DNA of 64,000 nt, from assembly GCF_016595245.1 (NCBI RefSeq), contig NZ_JAENHM010000059.1, positions 62,001 to 126,000 of the forward strand. Reading direction: 5' to 3'. Positions 25,276-34,464 of the stretch are shown in pieces. The translations under genes and the position numbers were made by a program. The DNA comes from Azospirillum endophyticum (GTDB lineage: Bacteria > Pseudomonadota > Alphaproteobacteria > Azospirillales > Azospirillaceae). Every line of letters begins with the position of its first letter. Positions within the stretch are counted from its first letter, which is position 1. The notes beneath the pieces are model-generated. The model searched no databases, was not told where the DNA came from, and saw only the letters and a list, made by a program, of their open reading frames with translations.

Positions 25276-25334
25276 TGCGGGCTTGCCGGATGCCCAGACT
25301 GGCTGGGCGTCCGGATTAAGAAAGCGCGCAAACG

Positions 25335-25368
25335 AAAAGGGCGTCCGAACCAGTCGGACGCCCTTTTC
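25335..25368. terminator. Bidirectional terminator between rcdA-like and rpmE
   Basis: A 10-base perfect stem GGGCGTCCGA/TCGGACGCCC with loop ACCAG is flanked by AAAA on the left and TTTT on the right. It therefore has a T tract on each strand and can terminate both convergent genes. Confidence 0.92.
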
Positions 25369-25397
25369 GCATCGGCAGGATAGAAGCGCGGAAACGC

Positions 25398-25622
25398 TTA
25401 CTTCTTGAGGCCGAAGTTCGCGAAGCGCTTGTTGAACTTGGCGATCTGCCCGCCGGTGTCCAGCAGCTTCTGCACACCGGTCCAGGCCGGGTGCGACTTC
25501 GGGTCGATGTCGAGGCGCAGCGTGTCGCCCGGCTTGCCCATGGTGGAGCGGGTCGTGAACGAGCTGCCGTCGGTCATGACCACGGTGATCTCGTGATAGT
25601 CGGGGTGGATGTCAGTCTTCAT
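25398..25622 (-). CDS. rpmE: 50S ribosomal protein L31, zinc-free form
   Basis: The 74-residue protein begins MKTDIHPDYHEITVVMTDGS, the standard L31 N-terminus; the longer upstream reading was discarded. It has no cysteines, so it lacks the CxxC zinc ribbon of many bacterial L31 proteins and is of the C-minus type common in alphaproteobacteria. The C-terminal motif KFNKRFANFGLKK is typical. The gene is monocistronic. Confidence 0.96.
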   Translation of the reverse strand: MKTDIHPDYHEITVVMTDGSSFTTRSTMGKPGDTLRLDIDPKSHPAWTGVQKLLDTGGQIAKFNKRFANFGLKK

Positions 25623-25831
25623 GGCCGGGGTTCCTGCAAAGCGAGCGGCGTCTATACCAAAAGGCCCCGGCTGGCGCAACCCCGGAATCGAGCCCTGATC
25701 GAGACGTCCGCAGCGGCTTCGCCGGCCATTTTCCGGACGGTTTCGCCGGACCGTCGCCTTGTTGGCGTCCGCGGATCACGCTATATGCCAGCGATCCGCA
25801 CCAATAACCCCAACTGACAAGCGGGAACAGC

Positions 25832-27649
25832 GTGGCTCGCCAACCCTCCCCTGACATGATCGCCGCCGCCGCCCGCGGCGAGGCGGATGCCCGCCGCCGC
25901 GACCTCGGACCGCTGCGCCGGCTGGTGCCGTTCCTGCTTCCCTACAAATGGCACATCCTCGGCGCCATGGTGGCGCTCACCGTGGCCGCCGGCACCGTGC
26001 TCGGGATGGGGCAGGGGATGCGGGTGCTGATCGACCAGGGCTTCGCCGGCGGCGACACCTCGCTGCTCGACCGGGCGCTGCTGGTGCTGCTGGGGGTGAT
26101 CGCGCTGATGGCGGCCTCCACCTATGGCCGCTTCTATCTGGTCAGCTGGATCGGCGAGCGGGTGGTCGCCGACATCCGGCGCGCCGTCTACGATCATGTG
26201 CTGACCCTGTCGCCGGGCTTCTTCGAGACGACCAAGACCGGCGAGATCCTATCGCGCCTGACCACCGACACCACGCTGCTGCAGGTGGTGGTCGGATCCT
26301 CCGCCTCGATCGCGCTGCGCAATGCCCTGCTGTTCCTGGGCGGTACCGGCATGCTGCTGATCACCTCGCCCAAGCTCACCGGGCTGGTGGCGCTGGTGGT
26401 GCCGCTGGTGGTGGCGCCCATCGTGTTCTTCGGCCGGCGGGTTCGCAAGCTGTCGCGCGACAGCCAGGACCGCATCGCCGACATCGGCTCCTTCGTCGAG
26501 GAGACGCTGGCCGCCATCCGTACGGTGCAGGCCTTCACCCACGAGGCCATCGACCGGACCCTGTTCGGCCGGCGGGTGGAGGAGGCGTTCGACGTCGCCA
26601 TCCGCCGGGTGCGGGTGCGGGCGGTGATGACGGTGATCGTCATCGTCCTGGTGTTCGGCGCCGTCGGCATCATCCTGTGGATCGGCGGCCATGACGTGGT
26701 GGCGGGGCGGATCACGCCGGGCCAGCTGTCGGCCTTCGTCATCTATTCGGTGGTGGTCGCCGGATCGGTCGGCGCCATCAGCGAGGTGATCGGCGACCTG
26801 CAGCGCGCCTCCGGCGCGACCGAGCGGCTGTTCAGCCTGCTGGCCGTCGAGTCGGAGATCCGCGCTCCGGCCGCACCGAAGCCGTTGCCCAGCCCGCCGG
26901 CGGGGGCGCTGTCCTTCGACTCCGTCCGTTTCCATTATCCGTCGCGTCCCGACTGGGCGGCGCTGGAGGGCTTCTCGCTGACCGTGAAGCCGGGCGAGCG
27001 GGTGGCCCTGGTCGGGCCCTCGGGCGCCGGCAAATCGACGGTGTTCCAGCTTCTGCTGCGCTATTACGACCCGCAGGCCGGTTCGGTGCGGCTTGACGGC
27101 GTGGATGTGCGCGATGCCGACCCGGTGGAGGTCCGCCGCCGCCTGGGGCTCGTCGCCCAGGACCCGGTCGTCTTTTCTGCCGACGCCTGGGAGAACATCC
27201 GCTATGGCCGGCCGGACGCTTCGGATGCCGAGGTGCGGGCCGCGGCAGCGGCCGCCCATGCGCTGGACTTCCTCGATGCGCTGCCGGAAGGCTTCGGCAC
27301 CTTCCTGGGCGAGAAGGGCGTCCGGCTGTCCGGGGGGCAGCGCCAGCGCCTCGCCATCGCCCGCGCCATCCTGCGCGACCCGCCGGTGCTGCTGCTGGAC
27401 GAGGCGACCAGCGCGCTGGACGCGGAGAGCGAGCGCATGGTGCAGGACGCGCTCGACCGGCTGATGCATGGCCGTACGACGCTGATCGTCGCCCACCGGC
27501 TGGCGACGGTGCTGAACGCCGACCGCATCGTGGTGATGGACAAGGGCCGTGTGGTGGAGACCGGCACCCATGGCGAACTGGTGGCGCAGGGTGGGCTCTA
27601 TGCGAGGCTGGCGGCGCTGCAGTTCGACCGCGCGGATCTGGCGCTGTAG
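25832..27649 (+). CDS. MsbA/ABCB-type ABC exporter, fused membrane and ATPase domains
   Basis: The 605-residue half-transporter has a membrane domain with six hydrophobic segments over about residues 35-310. The nucleotide-binding domain from about residue 360 carries the Walker A GPSGAGKST, signature LSGGQRQRLAIARA, Walker B VLLLDEATSALD and the switch histidine in LIVAHRLAT. It starts with GTG at 25832. It resembles lipid- or multidrug-type exporters that work as homodimers. The following ABC-2 permease is a different architecture, so the two are not obvious partners. The substrate cannot be inferred. Confidence 0.92.
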   Translation: MARQPSPDMIAAAARGEADARRRDLGPLRRLVPFLLPYKWHILGAMVALTVAAGTVLGMGQGMRVLIDQGFAGGDTSLLDRALLVLLGVIALMAASTYGRFYLVSWIGERVVADIRRAVYDHVLTLSPGFFETTKTGEILSRLTTDTTLLQVVVGSSASIALRNALLFLGGTGMLLITSPKLTGLVALVVPLVVAPIVFFGRRVRKLSRDSQDRIADIGSFVEETLAAIRTVQAFTHEAIDRTLFGRRVEEAFDVAIRRVRVRAVMTVIVIVLVFGAVGIILWIGGHDVVAGRITPGQLSAFVIYSVVVAGSVGAISEVIGDLQRASGATERLFSLLAVESEIRAPAAPKPLPSPPAGALSFDSVRFHYPSRPDWAALEGFSLTVKPGERVALVGPSGAGKSTVFQLLLRYYDPQAGSVRLDGVDVRDADPVEVRRRLGLVAQDPVVFSADAWENIRYGRPDASDAEVRAAAAAAHALDFLDALPEGFGTFLGEKGVRLSGGQRQRLAIARAILRDPPVLLLDEATSALDAESERMVQDALDRLMHGRTTLIVAHRLATVLNADRIVVMDKGRVVETGTHGELVAQGGLYARLAALQFDRADLAL

Positions 27650-27762
27650 GCCCTGCAGAGGGGGCGTCGGCTGGCGATGATGCCCGCCCGAAGAACGCCC
27701 CATCGCCCTGAACCTCCTGTTGCGCTACGCTCCTCGCCGCTCCCAACCGGCGAGGCAGGGCA

Positions 27763-28896
27763 ATGGCGCGGATATCGGCAGGCCGCCTGATGGCGGTGAT
27801 GGTGAAGGAGTTCATCCAGATGCGGCGCGACCGGCTGACCTTCGCCATGATGGTGGGGGTGCCGATCCTGCAGCTGATCCTGTTCGGCTTCGCCATCAAC
27901 TCCGATCCCAAGGCGCTGCCGACGGCGGTTCTGGTCGCCGATTCCAGTCCCTTCGCCCGGACGCTGGTCGCGGCGATGGAGAACTCCCGCTATTTCGCCG
28001 TCACCCGCAGCGCGACCTCCGAAGCCGAGATCGACCGGCTGCTGGCGGAAGGACAGGTGCAGTTCGCCGTCACGATTCCCACTGGCTTCGCCCGCGACCT
28101 GCAACGCGGCACCCGTCCTGTCCTGCTGGTGGAAGCCGATGCGACCGACCCGGCGGCGACCAGCAACGCGCTGTCGGCGCTGACCGCCATCGCCCGGCAG
28201 GCGCTGAACCCCGATCTGACCGGGCCGCTGGCGGCCTTGCGTGCCGGTCCCGATCCGGTCGAACTGCGCGTCCACCGCCGCTACAACCCCGAGGGCATCA
28301 CCCAGTACAATGTGGTGCCGGGCCTGATGGGGGTGGTGCTGACCATGACCATGGTGATGATGACGGCCCTCGCCGTCACCCGCGAGCGGGAGCGCGGCAC
28401 CATGGAGAACCTGCTGGCGATGCCGGTGCGCCCGTTCGAGGTGATGCTGGGCAAGATCGTGCCCTTCGTCGTCGTCGGCTATGTCCAGGTGCTGCTGATC
28501 GTGGTGGCGGCGCGGCTGCTGTTCGACGTGCCGATCATGGGGAGCCTGGGGTTGCTGTCCGCCGTGCTGATCCTGTTCATCGCCGCCAACCTCGCCGTCG
28601 GCTTCACCTTCTCCACGTTGGCGCGCAACCAGCTGCAGGCGATGCAGATGTCCTTCTTCTTCTTCCTGCCGTCGATGCTGCTGTCCGGCTTCATGTTCCC
28701 CTTCCGTGGCATGCCGGGCTGGGCGCAGGCGGTGGGCGAGCTTCTGCCGCTGACCCATTTCCTGCGCATCGTCCGCGGCATCCTGCTGAAGGGGAACGGG
28801 TTCGCCGAGATCGCGGCCGAGGTGCTGGCGCTGGCGGTGTTCCTGACGGTGGTGACCGTGGTGGCGCTGAAACGCTACCGCCAGACGCTGGACTGA
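27763..28896 (+). CDS. ABC-2 type transporter permease (YhhJ/YbhS-like)
   Basis: The 377-residue protein has one N-terminal membrane helix (MMVGVPILQLILFGFAINSD). A large extracytoplasmic region spans residues about 40-175, and five C-terminal membrane segments begin at GLMGVVLTMTMVMMTALAV. The ABC-2 signature ERERGTMENLLAMPVRPFEV is clear. It would need a separate ATPase of the YbhF/CcmA type, and none is visible within this window. It lies 113 bases after the ABC exporter and may share its transcript. Confidence 0.88.
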   Translation: MARISAGRLMAVMVKEFIQMRRDRLTFAMMVGVPILQLILFGFAINSDPKALPTAVLVADSSPFARTLVAAMENSRYFAVTRSATSEAEIDRLLAEGQVQFAVTIPTGFARDLQRGTRPVLLVEADATDPAATSNALSALTAIARQALNPDLTGPLAALRAGPDPVELRVHRRYNPEGITQYNVVPGLMGVVLTMTMVMMTALAVTRERERGTMENLLAMPVRPFEVMLGKIVPFVVVGYVQVLLIVVAARLLFDVPIMGSLGLLSAVLILFIAANLAVGFTFSTLARNQLQAMQMSFFFFLPSMLLSGFMFPFRGMPGWAQAVGELLPLTHFLRIVRGILLKGNGFAEIAAEVLALAVFLTVVTVVALKRYRQTLD

Positions 28897-28902
28897 CCGT
28901 CG

Positions 28903-29520
28903 TCAGGCTGCCGACAGATATTGGAACACCGCGCGCCGGCTGTCATAGGCCGTGCCCTTGTCGATGACGAGGTCGAGGCCGCCGCCCTGGAACCGCCGGT
29001 TGGGATCGACGAAAGCGGAAACCAGGAATTTCTTCGGCACTGTCAGGTTGAATTGCGCGATGCCGTGCTTGGACGCCGGATATTGGTCGGCCGGTCCCAT
29101 CGCTTGGTCGTGGCCGATCACCGGGACGATCTTGGCCAGGCGGCGCTCTCCCGTCGCCGGGATGTCGCCGGCGATCTTCCGAGCAAGGCCGTTCACCCCA
29201 ACGGCCCCGAGCCTCTGCTCCAGCGAACCCTGCACCGTCGGCCGCGCCGCTTCAATGGCGGGGTCGTTGCTGGGGAGGCCGTATTTGCCGCCGGACAGAT
29301 GGGTATAGCCGAGAAATTGGAACTCCCCGGCGGACATTGGTTCCTTCAACAGCAGCAGGTAATAGCCACGACTGAGGCGACCGCGATGGAAACCGATCAG
29401 ATCTTCCAAATAAACTGGATCGCGATTTATGATATCGATCAGCCTTGTCAAGCAACCGCGGACGCTGACGATATCGCCAATACGGAAACTCATTGTCGGT
29501 GGCATTTTATCGAATTCCAT
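28903..29520 (-). CDS. Unrecognised 205-residue protein, less GC-rich 5' end
   Basis: The frame encodes a soluble mixed alpha/beta-looking protein with segments such as SFRIGDIVSVRGCLTRLIDI and SRGYYLLLLKEPMSAGEF. I recognise no domain, signal peptide or membrane helix. The start is uncertain: ATG at 29520, 29505 and 29493 are all possible, and only 29505 has a GGAA-type ribosome site. The first 150 bases are visibly more AT-rich than the neighbours, which may mark transferred DNA. It is convergent with the ABC-2 permease gene, 6 bases away. Confidence 0.6.
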   Translation of the reverse strand: MEFDKMPPTMSFRIGDIVSVRGCLTRLIDIINRDPVYLEDLIGFHRGRLSRGYYLLLLKEPMSAGEFQFLGYTHLSGGKYGLPSNDPAIEAARPTVQGSLEQRLGAVGVNGLARKIAGDIPATGERRLAKIVPVIGHDQAMGPADQYPASKHGIAQFNLTVPKKFLVSAFVDPNRRFQGGGLDLVIDKGTAYDSRRAVFQYLSAA

Positions 29521-29750
29521 ATTGAAGATGCTCTGACGTTTCCATTGCTAACAACGGGCTGTCAATATTCGCTCCGGCTAGTCCGCTCAGCCAGAAGGGA
29601 GTGTCGGCGGGTGGCGATGGGAACCGTCCCGGAACCATCTGGCGCACCCCGGATGGATCGGATCGGCGCCTGACCGTCCGGTTGTGCGGCTCGGATGCAT
29701 CCTCCATCATTCCTTAACCACGGCCCCCCTATACCGGTATCGGTGGCGTT

Positions 29751-29780
29751 GCCGGGGACGGCGGGGGACGGCGGGGGACG
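29751..29780 (+). repeat. Three tandem 10-base repeats at the mepA ribosome site
   Basis: The unit GCGGGGGACG occurs three times in a row, with one base difference in the first copy, ending 3 bases before the mepA ATG. The purine-rich GGGGGA of the last unit is the only plausible ribosome-binding site. Copy number could therefore influence mepA translation, but this is speculative. Confidence 0.7.
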
Positions 29781-29783
29781 GAT

Positions 29784-30752
29784 ATGGGGAACAGCGCTTT
29801 CGGTAGGCGTGCCTTCAGGCTGATCGCCTGTGTCGGCATGGCGGTCTCCCTGTTGGCGGCGGGCGAGGCCGACGCCAAATCGCGGAAGAAGAGGCCCGCA
29901 CCGATTCCGGCCTATGCCACCAGCGTCGCCTGGGGGGCGGTGGGCGGCCCCTCGCTGGGAGCGGCGAAATCCATCGGCAGCTATGCTGCCGGCTGCATCA
30001 CCGGCGCCCGCGCCCTGCCGCCGGAAGGCGTCGGCTATCAGGTGATCCGCCTGTCGCGCCAGCGCAACTACGGCCATCCGGTGCTGACCGAGATGCTCCG
30101 CGACTTCGGCCAACGGGTGGCGCAGGCCGGCCTGGGCACCGCGCTGATCGGCGATATGGGACAGGCGCGCGGTGGCCCCATGCCGTCGGGCCATGCCAGC
30201 CACCAGATCGGGCTGGATGCCGACGTCTGGCTGCGGCTGGACCTGCCGCCGATGGGCCGCGCCGGGCGCGAGGGGCTGGATGAGATCAAGTATGTCGATT
30301 ACGACCTTATGCGCGTCACCGCCGGCTGGTCGGAGCGGCAGGCCAAGCTGATCCAGATCGCCGCCAGCGACGCCCGCGTCGCCCGGATCTTCGTCAACCC
30401 GGCGATCAAGCTGGCGATGTGCCAGCGCAATTGGCCCGACCGCGGCTTCCTGAACAAGCTACGGCCCTGGCACGGCCATGACGGCCACATGCATATCCGT
30501 CTGAATTGCCCGGCCGGAAGCCCGCTGTGCGAGCAGCAGGACGCGCAACCCGAGGGCGACGGCTGCGGGGACGAGCTGATGTCGTGGCTGGACAGCGCCT
30601 CCCCCGCGATCGAGCATCCGCCGGGCCACAAACCCGAACCGCGGGTGGTCCGCAAGATGCCGGCAGCCTGCGCCCCGGTGCTGAATGCGGCGGGCACGCG
30701 CATGGCCTCGCTGCCCGAATTGGGTGCGACGCCGGCCAAGGCCACGCGCTGA
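29784..30752 (+). CDS. mepA: Penicillin-insensitive murein endopeptidase MepA
   Basis: MepA is a periplasmic LAS-family metallopeptidase that cuts D-Ala-meso-DAP cross-links in peptidoglycan. The 322-residue protein has a signal peptide (LIACVGMAVSLLAAGEADA). The zinc-site signatures are SGHASHQIGLDADVW and the C-terminal HGHDGHMHIRLNCP. Several cysteines (AGCITGA, LNCP, LCEQ) could form periplasmic disulfides. The C-terminal tail after about residue 270 is not conserved. It is transcribed alone. Confidence 0.94.
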   Translation: MGNSAFGRRAFRLIACVGMAVSLLAAGEADAKSRKKRPAPIPAYATSVAWGAVGGPSLGAAKSIGSYAAGCITGARALPPEGVGYQVIRLSRQRNYGHPVLTEMLRDFGQRVAQAGLGTALIGDMGQARGGPMPSGHASHQIGLDADVWLRLDLPPMGRAGREGLDEIKYVDYDLMRVTAGWSERQAKLIQIAASDARVARIFVNPAIKLAMCQRNWPDRGFLNKLRPWHGHDGHMHIRLNCPAGSPLCEQQDAQPEGDGCGDELMSWLDSASPAIEHPPGHKPEPRVVRKMPAACAPVLNAAGTRMASLPELGATPAKATR

Positions 30753-30940
30753 CCGGCCTGTTTCCACGGTGAAACTTTTCCGCTTGCATGCAATTAGCGT
30801 CCGTCTAACCTAACCTCGGACGGGTTCTTGCAAATGGTGTTCTTGGATCGCGTGGGACAACCTTGAGGACGCTGCGCCGTACGGTGTCGTCTGGAGGATG
30901 TCGGCGTTAGGGTCGATCGGCGGATGGGGTGAAGACGGCG

Positions 30941-31894
30941 ATGGCGGACAAGGACGAAACGTCCGGGCATGGACCGAGCCTGAAGACGCGCCTTTATGCG
31001 TGGTGGGAAGGCTACGACCTGTCCGGTGTGAAGGCGAAGAAGGACGGCGAGCAGTCGCATCGGTCGGAAACACCGAAGCCTGCCGGTTCCGATTCCGCGC
31101 CCGGTCCCGGCATGAACCGCTGGGGCAAGCCGCTGTGGAGCGCCACCCGCATCGAGGTGGCGGAAAAGATGTGGGGCGAGGGGTTCAACACTCCCGGCGG
31201 CGCCGACCATATTCCCTACCTGGTCAAGCCGCTGGGCCTGAACCCGGCGATGAGCGTGCTCGACCTTGCGGCCGGGCTGGGCGGCACCAGCCGCACCATG
31301 GCCGGGAAATACGGCTGCTGGGTCACCGGGCTGGAGGCGTCGGAGTTGCTGGCGAAGGAGGGCATGGTCCGATCCTTCAAGCTCGGGCTGGAGAAGAAGG
31401 CGCCGATCGAGACCTTCGATCCCGAGCGTTTCGGCTATCCCAAGCGCGTCGACGCCATCGTCTACAAGGAAGGACTGTTCTTCGTCCGCGACAAGGAGCA
31501 GATGTTCGATGGGATGGAACTGGCGCTGAAGCCGCGCGGCCATCTGCTGATCACCGACTACATCGCCGAAGCGGACATGATGGGCGCCAAGGCGATCCAG
31601 ACCTGGTGCGACAAGGAACCGCTGACGCCGAATCTGTGGCCCAAGGACCGCATGGCGAACGCCTTCGCCCAACGGAACCTCGACCTTCGCATCGCCGAGG
31701 ACATCACCGATACCCACCGCGGCCTGATCCTGTCCGCCATCCAGGGGCTGGTCGACCATCTGGAGAAATTCCAGCTCGACACCCCTACCAAGCTGGCGGT
31801 GATGGAGGAGGTGGAAATGTGGGCCCGCCGGGTCGCCGCCATCGAGGCCGGCATGCGGGTCTATCGCTTCTATGCGATCAAGCCGGCGGAGTAG
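30941..31894 (+). CDS. SAM-dependent class I methyltransferase
   Basis: The 317-residue protein has a Rossmann-like AdoMet-binding fold with motif I MSVLDLAAGLGGTSRTMAGK near residue 103 and the acidic motif II as VTGLEASELLAKEG. I chose the ATG at 30941 (MADKDETSGHG) over GTG at 30929 because GGGGTGAAG lies at a suitable distance. The first 90 residues hold a polar region and SATRIEVAEKMWGEGFNTPGG, which is shared by a family of uncharacterised alphaproteobacterial methyltransferases. The acceptor is unknown. The gene ends about 160 bases before tRNA-Leu. Confidence 0.85.
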   Translation: MADKDETSGHGPSLKTRLYAWWEGYDLSGVKAKKDGEQSHRSETPKPAGSDSAPGPGMNRWGKPLWSATRIEVAEKMWGEGFNTPGGADHIPYLVKPLGLNPAMSVLDLAAGLGGTSRTMAGKYGCWVTGLEASELLAKEGMVRSFKLGLEKKAPIETFDPERFGYPKRVDAIVYKEGLFFVRDKEQMFDGMELALKPRGHLLITDYIAEADMMGAKAIQTWCDKEPLTPNLWPKDRMANAFAQRNLDLRIAEDITDTHRGLILSAIQGLVDHLEKFQLDTPTKLAVMEEVEMWARRVAAIEAGMRVYRFYAIKPAE

Positions 31895-32053
31895 GGCAGC
31901 GAATTTGCGATGGCGCCGGCTGCGGACGTCCCCTTACGGCCTCTCCCGACCCGTGCTCCGAAAAAAACTTTTGCGCGGACGCATTTTTCCCCTTGAGCGC
32001 AGCGCCCGGTCTGGGTACATAGAGCGCCCCGCGTGACCCCAAGTAACGCGGAC

Positions 32054-32140
32054 GCGCTTGTGGCGGAACTGGTAGACGCGCTAGGTTCAGGTCCTAGTGG
32101 CTGAAAGGCCGTGGGGGTTCGACTCCCTCCAAGCGCACCA
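32054..32140 (+). tRNA. tRNA-Leu (CAG)
   Basis: An 87-base class II tRNA with encoded CCA. The acceptor GCGCTTG pairs with CAAGCGC and the discriminator is A, as in leucine tRNAs. The anticodon stem CTAGG/CCTAG encloses TTCAGGT, giving anticodon CAG. The variable arm TGGCTGAAAGGCCGT is long. Confidence 0.96.
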
Positions 32141-32158
32141 ACACCCTAAGTGTTGGTG
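32136..32158 (+). other. Hairpin overlapping the tRNA-Leu CCA end
   Basis: A perfect 9-base stem CACCAACAC/GTGTTGGTG with loop CCTAA begins inside the 3' CACCA of tRNA-Leu and ends 20 bases before tRNA-Ala. It has no T tract. It could shape processing of a tRNA-Leu/tRNA-Ala transcript or act as a weak terminator. Confidence 0.6.
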
Positions 32159-32178
32159 GAGAAGTGAAGAAGTATAGT

Positions 32179-32254
<76 letters not shown>

Positions 32255-32490
32255 TTTCTTCCCGCCTGTCGGGGCGGACAAACCCCGACCAATCCGGATA
32301 TTTATCGGTACAGCTACTGTGGCTTTCTGGCATCAGGAAGGCGCAGTCGCGGTGTTACTACCTTGGGGCGCATGGCCGAACGGGTGCCGCGCACGGATAA
32401 TCGCGTTTGTCGAAGCCCGGCTCGACCTGCCGGCTTCGATCCATACGCACAATATCCGCACGCCATTCCGATTTTTCCGGAGCGCCCGCC

Positions 32491-32862
32491 ATGTCCACAC
32501 GGATGGAGCATGGGTTGAGGATTTTTGTCCTCGCCCTTTACGATGAAGCTGCACTGACGGCGGCTGCCAAGGGCCTGACCGGGCTGTTGGCCGAACGGGC
32601 GGCCTTGTGCGAGGCGGCGAGCCTCGCCTCCGTTCAGGCCCGTCGTGCGGTGTCCGAGGAAGAGGTGCTGCGCGTCGTGCTGTCGGCGCGCCGGATCCAG
32701 CGCCTGGGCGGCACGCGCGACGACGGGCCGGTGCTGATCCCCGGCCTGACGGCGGTATCGCCGGTGCAACAGGTGGCCGCCGCCATGAAGCCGCGCCGTG
32801 GCCGTCTGGCTCTATGGGCGGTCCGTTCGCTCTCACGACATCCCTCGGCGCCCCTCATCTGA
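32491..32862 (+). CDS. Small unrecognised protein downstream of tRNA-Ala
   Basis: A 123-residue frame starts with ATG at 32491, with CGGAG about 9 bases upstream. The product begins MSTRMEHGLRIFVLALYDEA and is alanine- and arginine-rich and probably helical, without membrane segments. I recognise no family. The supporting evidence is the ribosome site and a composition closer to a real soluble protein than the overlapping minus-strand frames. It may be a lineage-specific gene. Confidence 0.45.
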   Translation: MSTRMEHGLRIFVLALYDEAALTAAAKGLTGLLAERAALCEAASLASVQARRAVSEEEVLRVVLSARRIQRLGGTRDDGPVLIPGLTAVSPVQQVAAAMKPRRGRLALWAVRSLSRHPSAPLI

Positions 32863-33264
32863 TGCGCGGCGACTGAGTCTTTCTCGGCCAAGAAGCGGGT
32901 CGCTGCCGCCAATCGCCGCAGCGATCCGCCTTTTCCGGCAGTCGATCAGGCGGCACGGTCAATCGGGGGCAACCCTCGTTCGGAGCCATTTCGCCGCTTT
33001 CCGGCGGGGGGGAGCTATCGCCGATGCGCGCTGGCGCGATGCGGCGGAGCGGGCTACATACAGCAAGGCTGTGCTTGCGTCGCAGCGATTGCGTCGCGAG
33101 CCTTCGCGCCTGCGTCGGATTGGCCTCTCCGGAGTTGACCGTTGATCAGTGGACAGTTGACCAGCCTGCCGCCCGTCACCTTTTCCATGCCCCGGCCCTT
33201 CGCCGTGGCTCGTGGCCCGGTTTCCCAAGCTCCCCGGCACTGACGGTCGGGGATCGGAACGGGC
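32863..33264. other. Gene-poor stretch before the glutathionylspermidine synthase-like gene
   Basis: No convincing coding frame is visible in this 402-base stretch; open frames here have the arginine-rich composition of shadow frames. It contains a direct repeat of AGTTGACC at about 33133 and 33155 around TTGATCAG, which could be a regulatory site for the following gene. Otherwise I see nothing in it. Confidence 0.5.
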
Positions 33265-34455
33265 ATGCGCAGGACGACGATGAAACCGCGGGCCGACTGG
33301 CGCCCGGGTCTCCGCAAATATCCCTATGGTGTGCGCGCCATGTCGGCCGGGGCCGCGTGGCGGGAGGACACCGTCTACGAGTTCACCGCCTCGCAGATCG
33401 ACCTGATCGAAAGCGTGGCGGACGAACTGCACAGCATGGTCGCCGTCGCGGTCCGTCATGTGATGGAGCGCAAGCTGTTCGGCTCGCTCCGCATCCGTGG
33501 CGAACTGGCGCGCATGCTCGAGGCCTCCTGGGCCGATTACTGGGCCGGCGGGCGGCGCAACGAGCGGGCGGGTGGGCTCGCCGGACGGCTGACGCTGGCC
33601 TATGACGGGCGCGACAGCATCAAGTTGCTGGGATGCAACTACGACACCTGCGAAGGGTTGTTCGCAGCCTCGCTGATCCAGCGCAATTGGCGCGAGGCCA
33701 TGGCCCCCGATGCCAACCAGTTCAACGGCCTGCACGAGGCGCTGGTGGAGCGGTGGGAGGAACTGGCGACGGGCGTCGCCGGCCGTGGCCGCATGCATGC
33801 GACCTGCGCCACCCCCGACCCGGTGCGCGAGGGCGAACTGGTCTATCTGGCCGCCACCGCGGCGGAGGCCGGCATCGACACCCGTCTGCTGCCGCTGCAT
33901 TCCATCGCCTGGGATGGCCGCCGTTTCCTCGATGACGAGGGGCAGCCGATCTCCTGGTTGGCGAAGCTCTATCCGTGGGACGGGCTGGCCGACGACGGAT
34001 TCCTTCAGCGCCTGCGCAGCAGCGGCATGAGCGTGCTGTCTCCGCTGTGGTGCTGGCTATGGTCGAACCACGGGCTGCTGGCGGTGCTGTCCCATCTCTA
34101 TCCGCGCCACCCGAACCTGTGCCGCGCGGCACTGGACCCCGGCGGGCTGGCGGGAGCCGACATGGTGACCGTCCGCGCCCTTCACGGTCTGGATGGCGCG
34201 CCGACGCGCATGGTGGAGCATGGGGCGGTGATCGCCGACGACGGCCCGGACATCGGCGAGGACGTCGCGGCCCACGGCGCGGTCTGGCTGGAAACGCCGT
34301 CCTGCTTCCGCGAAGAGGACACGCGCGCCGTCCTGCACGCCTGGATCGTCGGCGACAAGTGCCTGGGCATGGGGGTGCGGGAATCCGTCGATCCGCGCCT
34401 GGGGTCCGGCGTCGGTCCGGATTCGGCGATGGTCCCGCACCTGTTCAGGGGCTGA
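33265..34455 (+). CDS. Glutathionylspermidine synthase-like ATP-grasp family protein
   Basis: The 396-residue protein matches the glutathionylspermidine synthase pre-ATP-grasp family (YgiC/YjfC-like), which forms amide bonds to polyamine-like or peptide acceptors using ATP. Recognisable segments are YEFTASQIDLIESVADELH, LAYDGRDSIKLLGCNYDTCE, LHEALVERWEEL, FLDDEGQPISWLAKLYPWD and CLGMGVRESVDPRLGS. Translation may start at ATG 33265 or ATG 33280, neither with a strong ribosome site. Many proteobacterial members of unknown function sit in envelope-related operons, and the true substrate here is not known. Confidence 0.85.
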   Translation: MRRTTMKPRADWRPGLRKYPYGVRAMSAGAAWREDTVYEFTASQIDLIESVADELHSMVAVAVRHVMERKLFGSLRIRGELARMLEASWADYWAGGRRNERAGGLAGRLTLAYDGRDSIKLLGCNYDTCEGLFAASLIQRNWREAMAPDANQFNGLHEALVERWEELATGVAGRGRMHATCATPDPVREGELVYLAATAAEAGIDTRLLPLHSIAWDGRRFLDDEGQPISWLAKLYPWDGLADDGFLQRLRSSGMSVLSPLWCWLWSNHGLLAVLSHLYPRHPNLCRAALDPGGLAGADMVTVRALHGLDGAPTRMVEHGAVIADDGPDIGEDVAAHGAVWLETPSCFREEDTRAVLHAWIVGDKCLGMGVRESVDPRLGSGVGPDSAMVPHLFRG

Positions 34456-34464
34456 TCGCGACCT

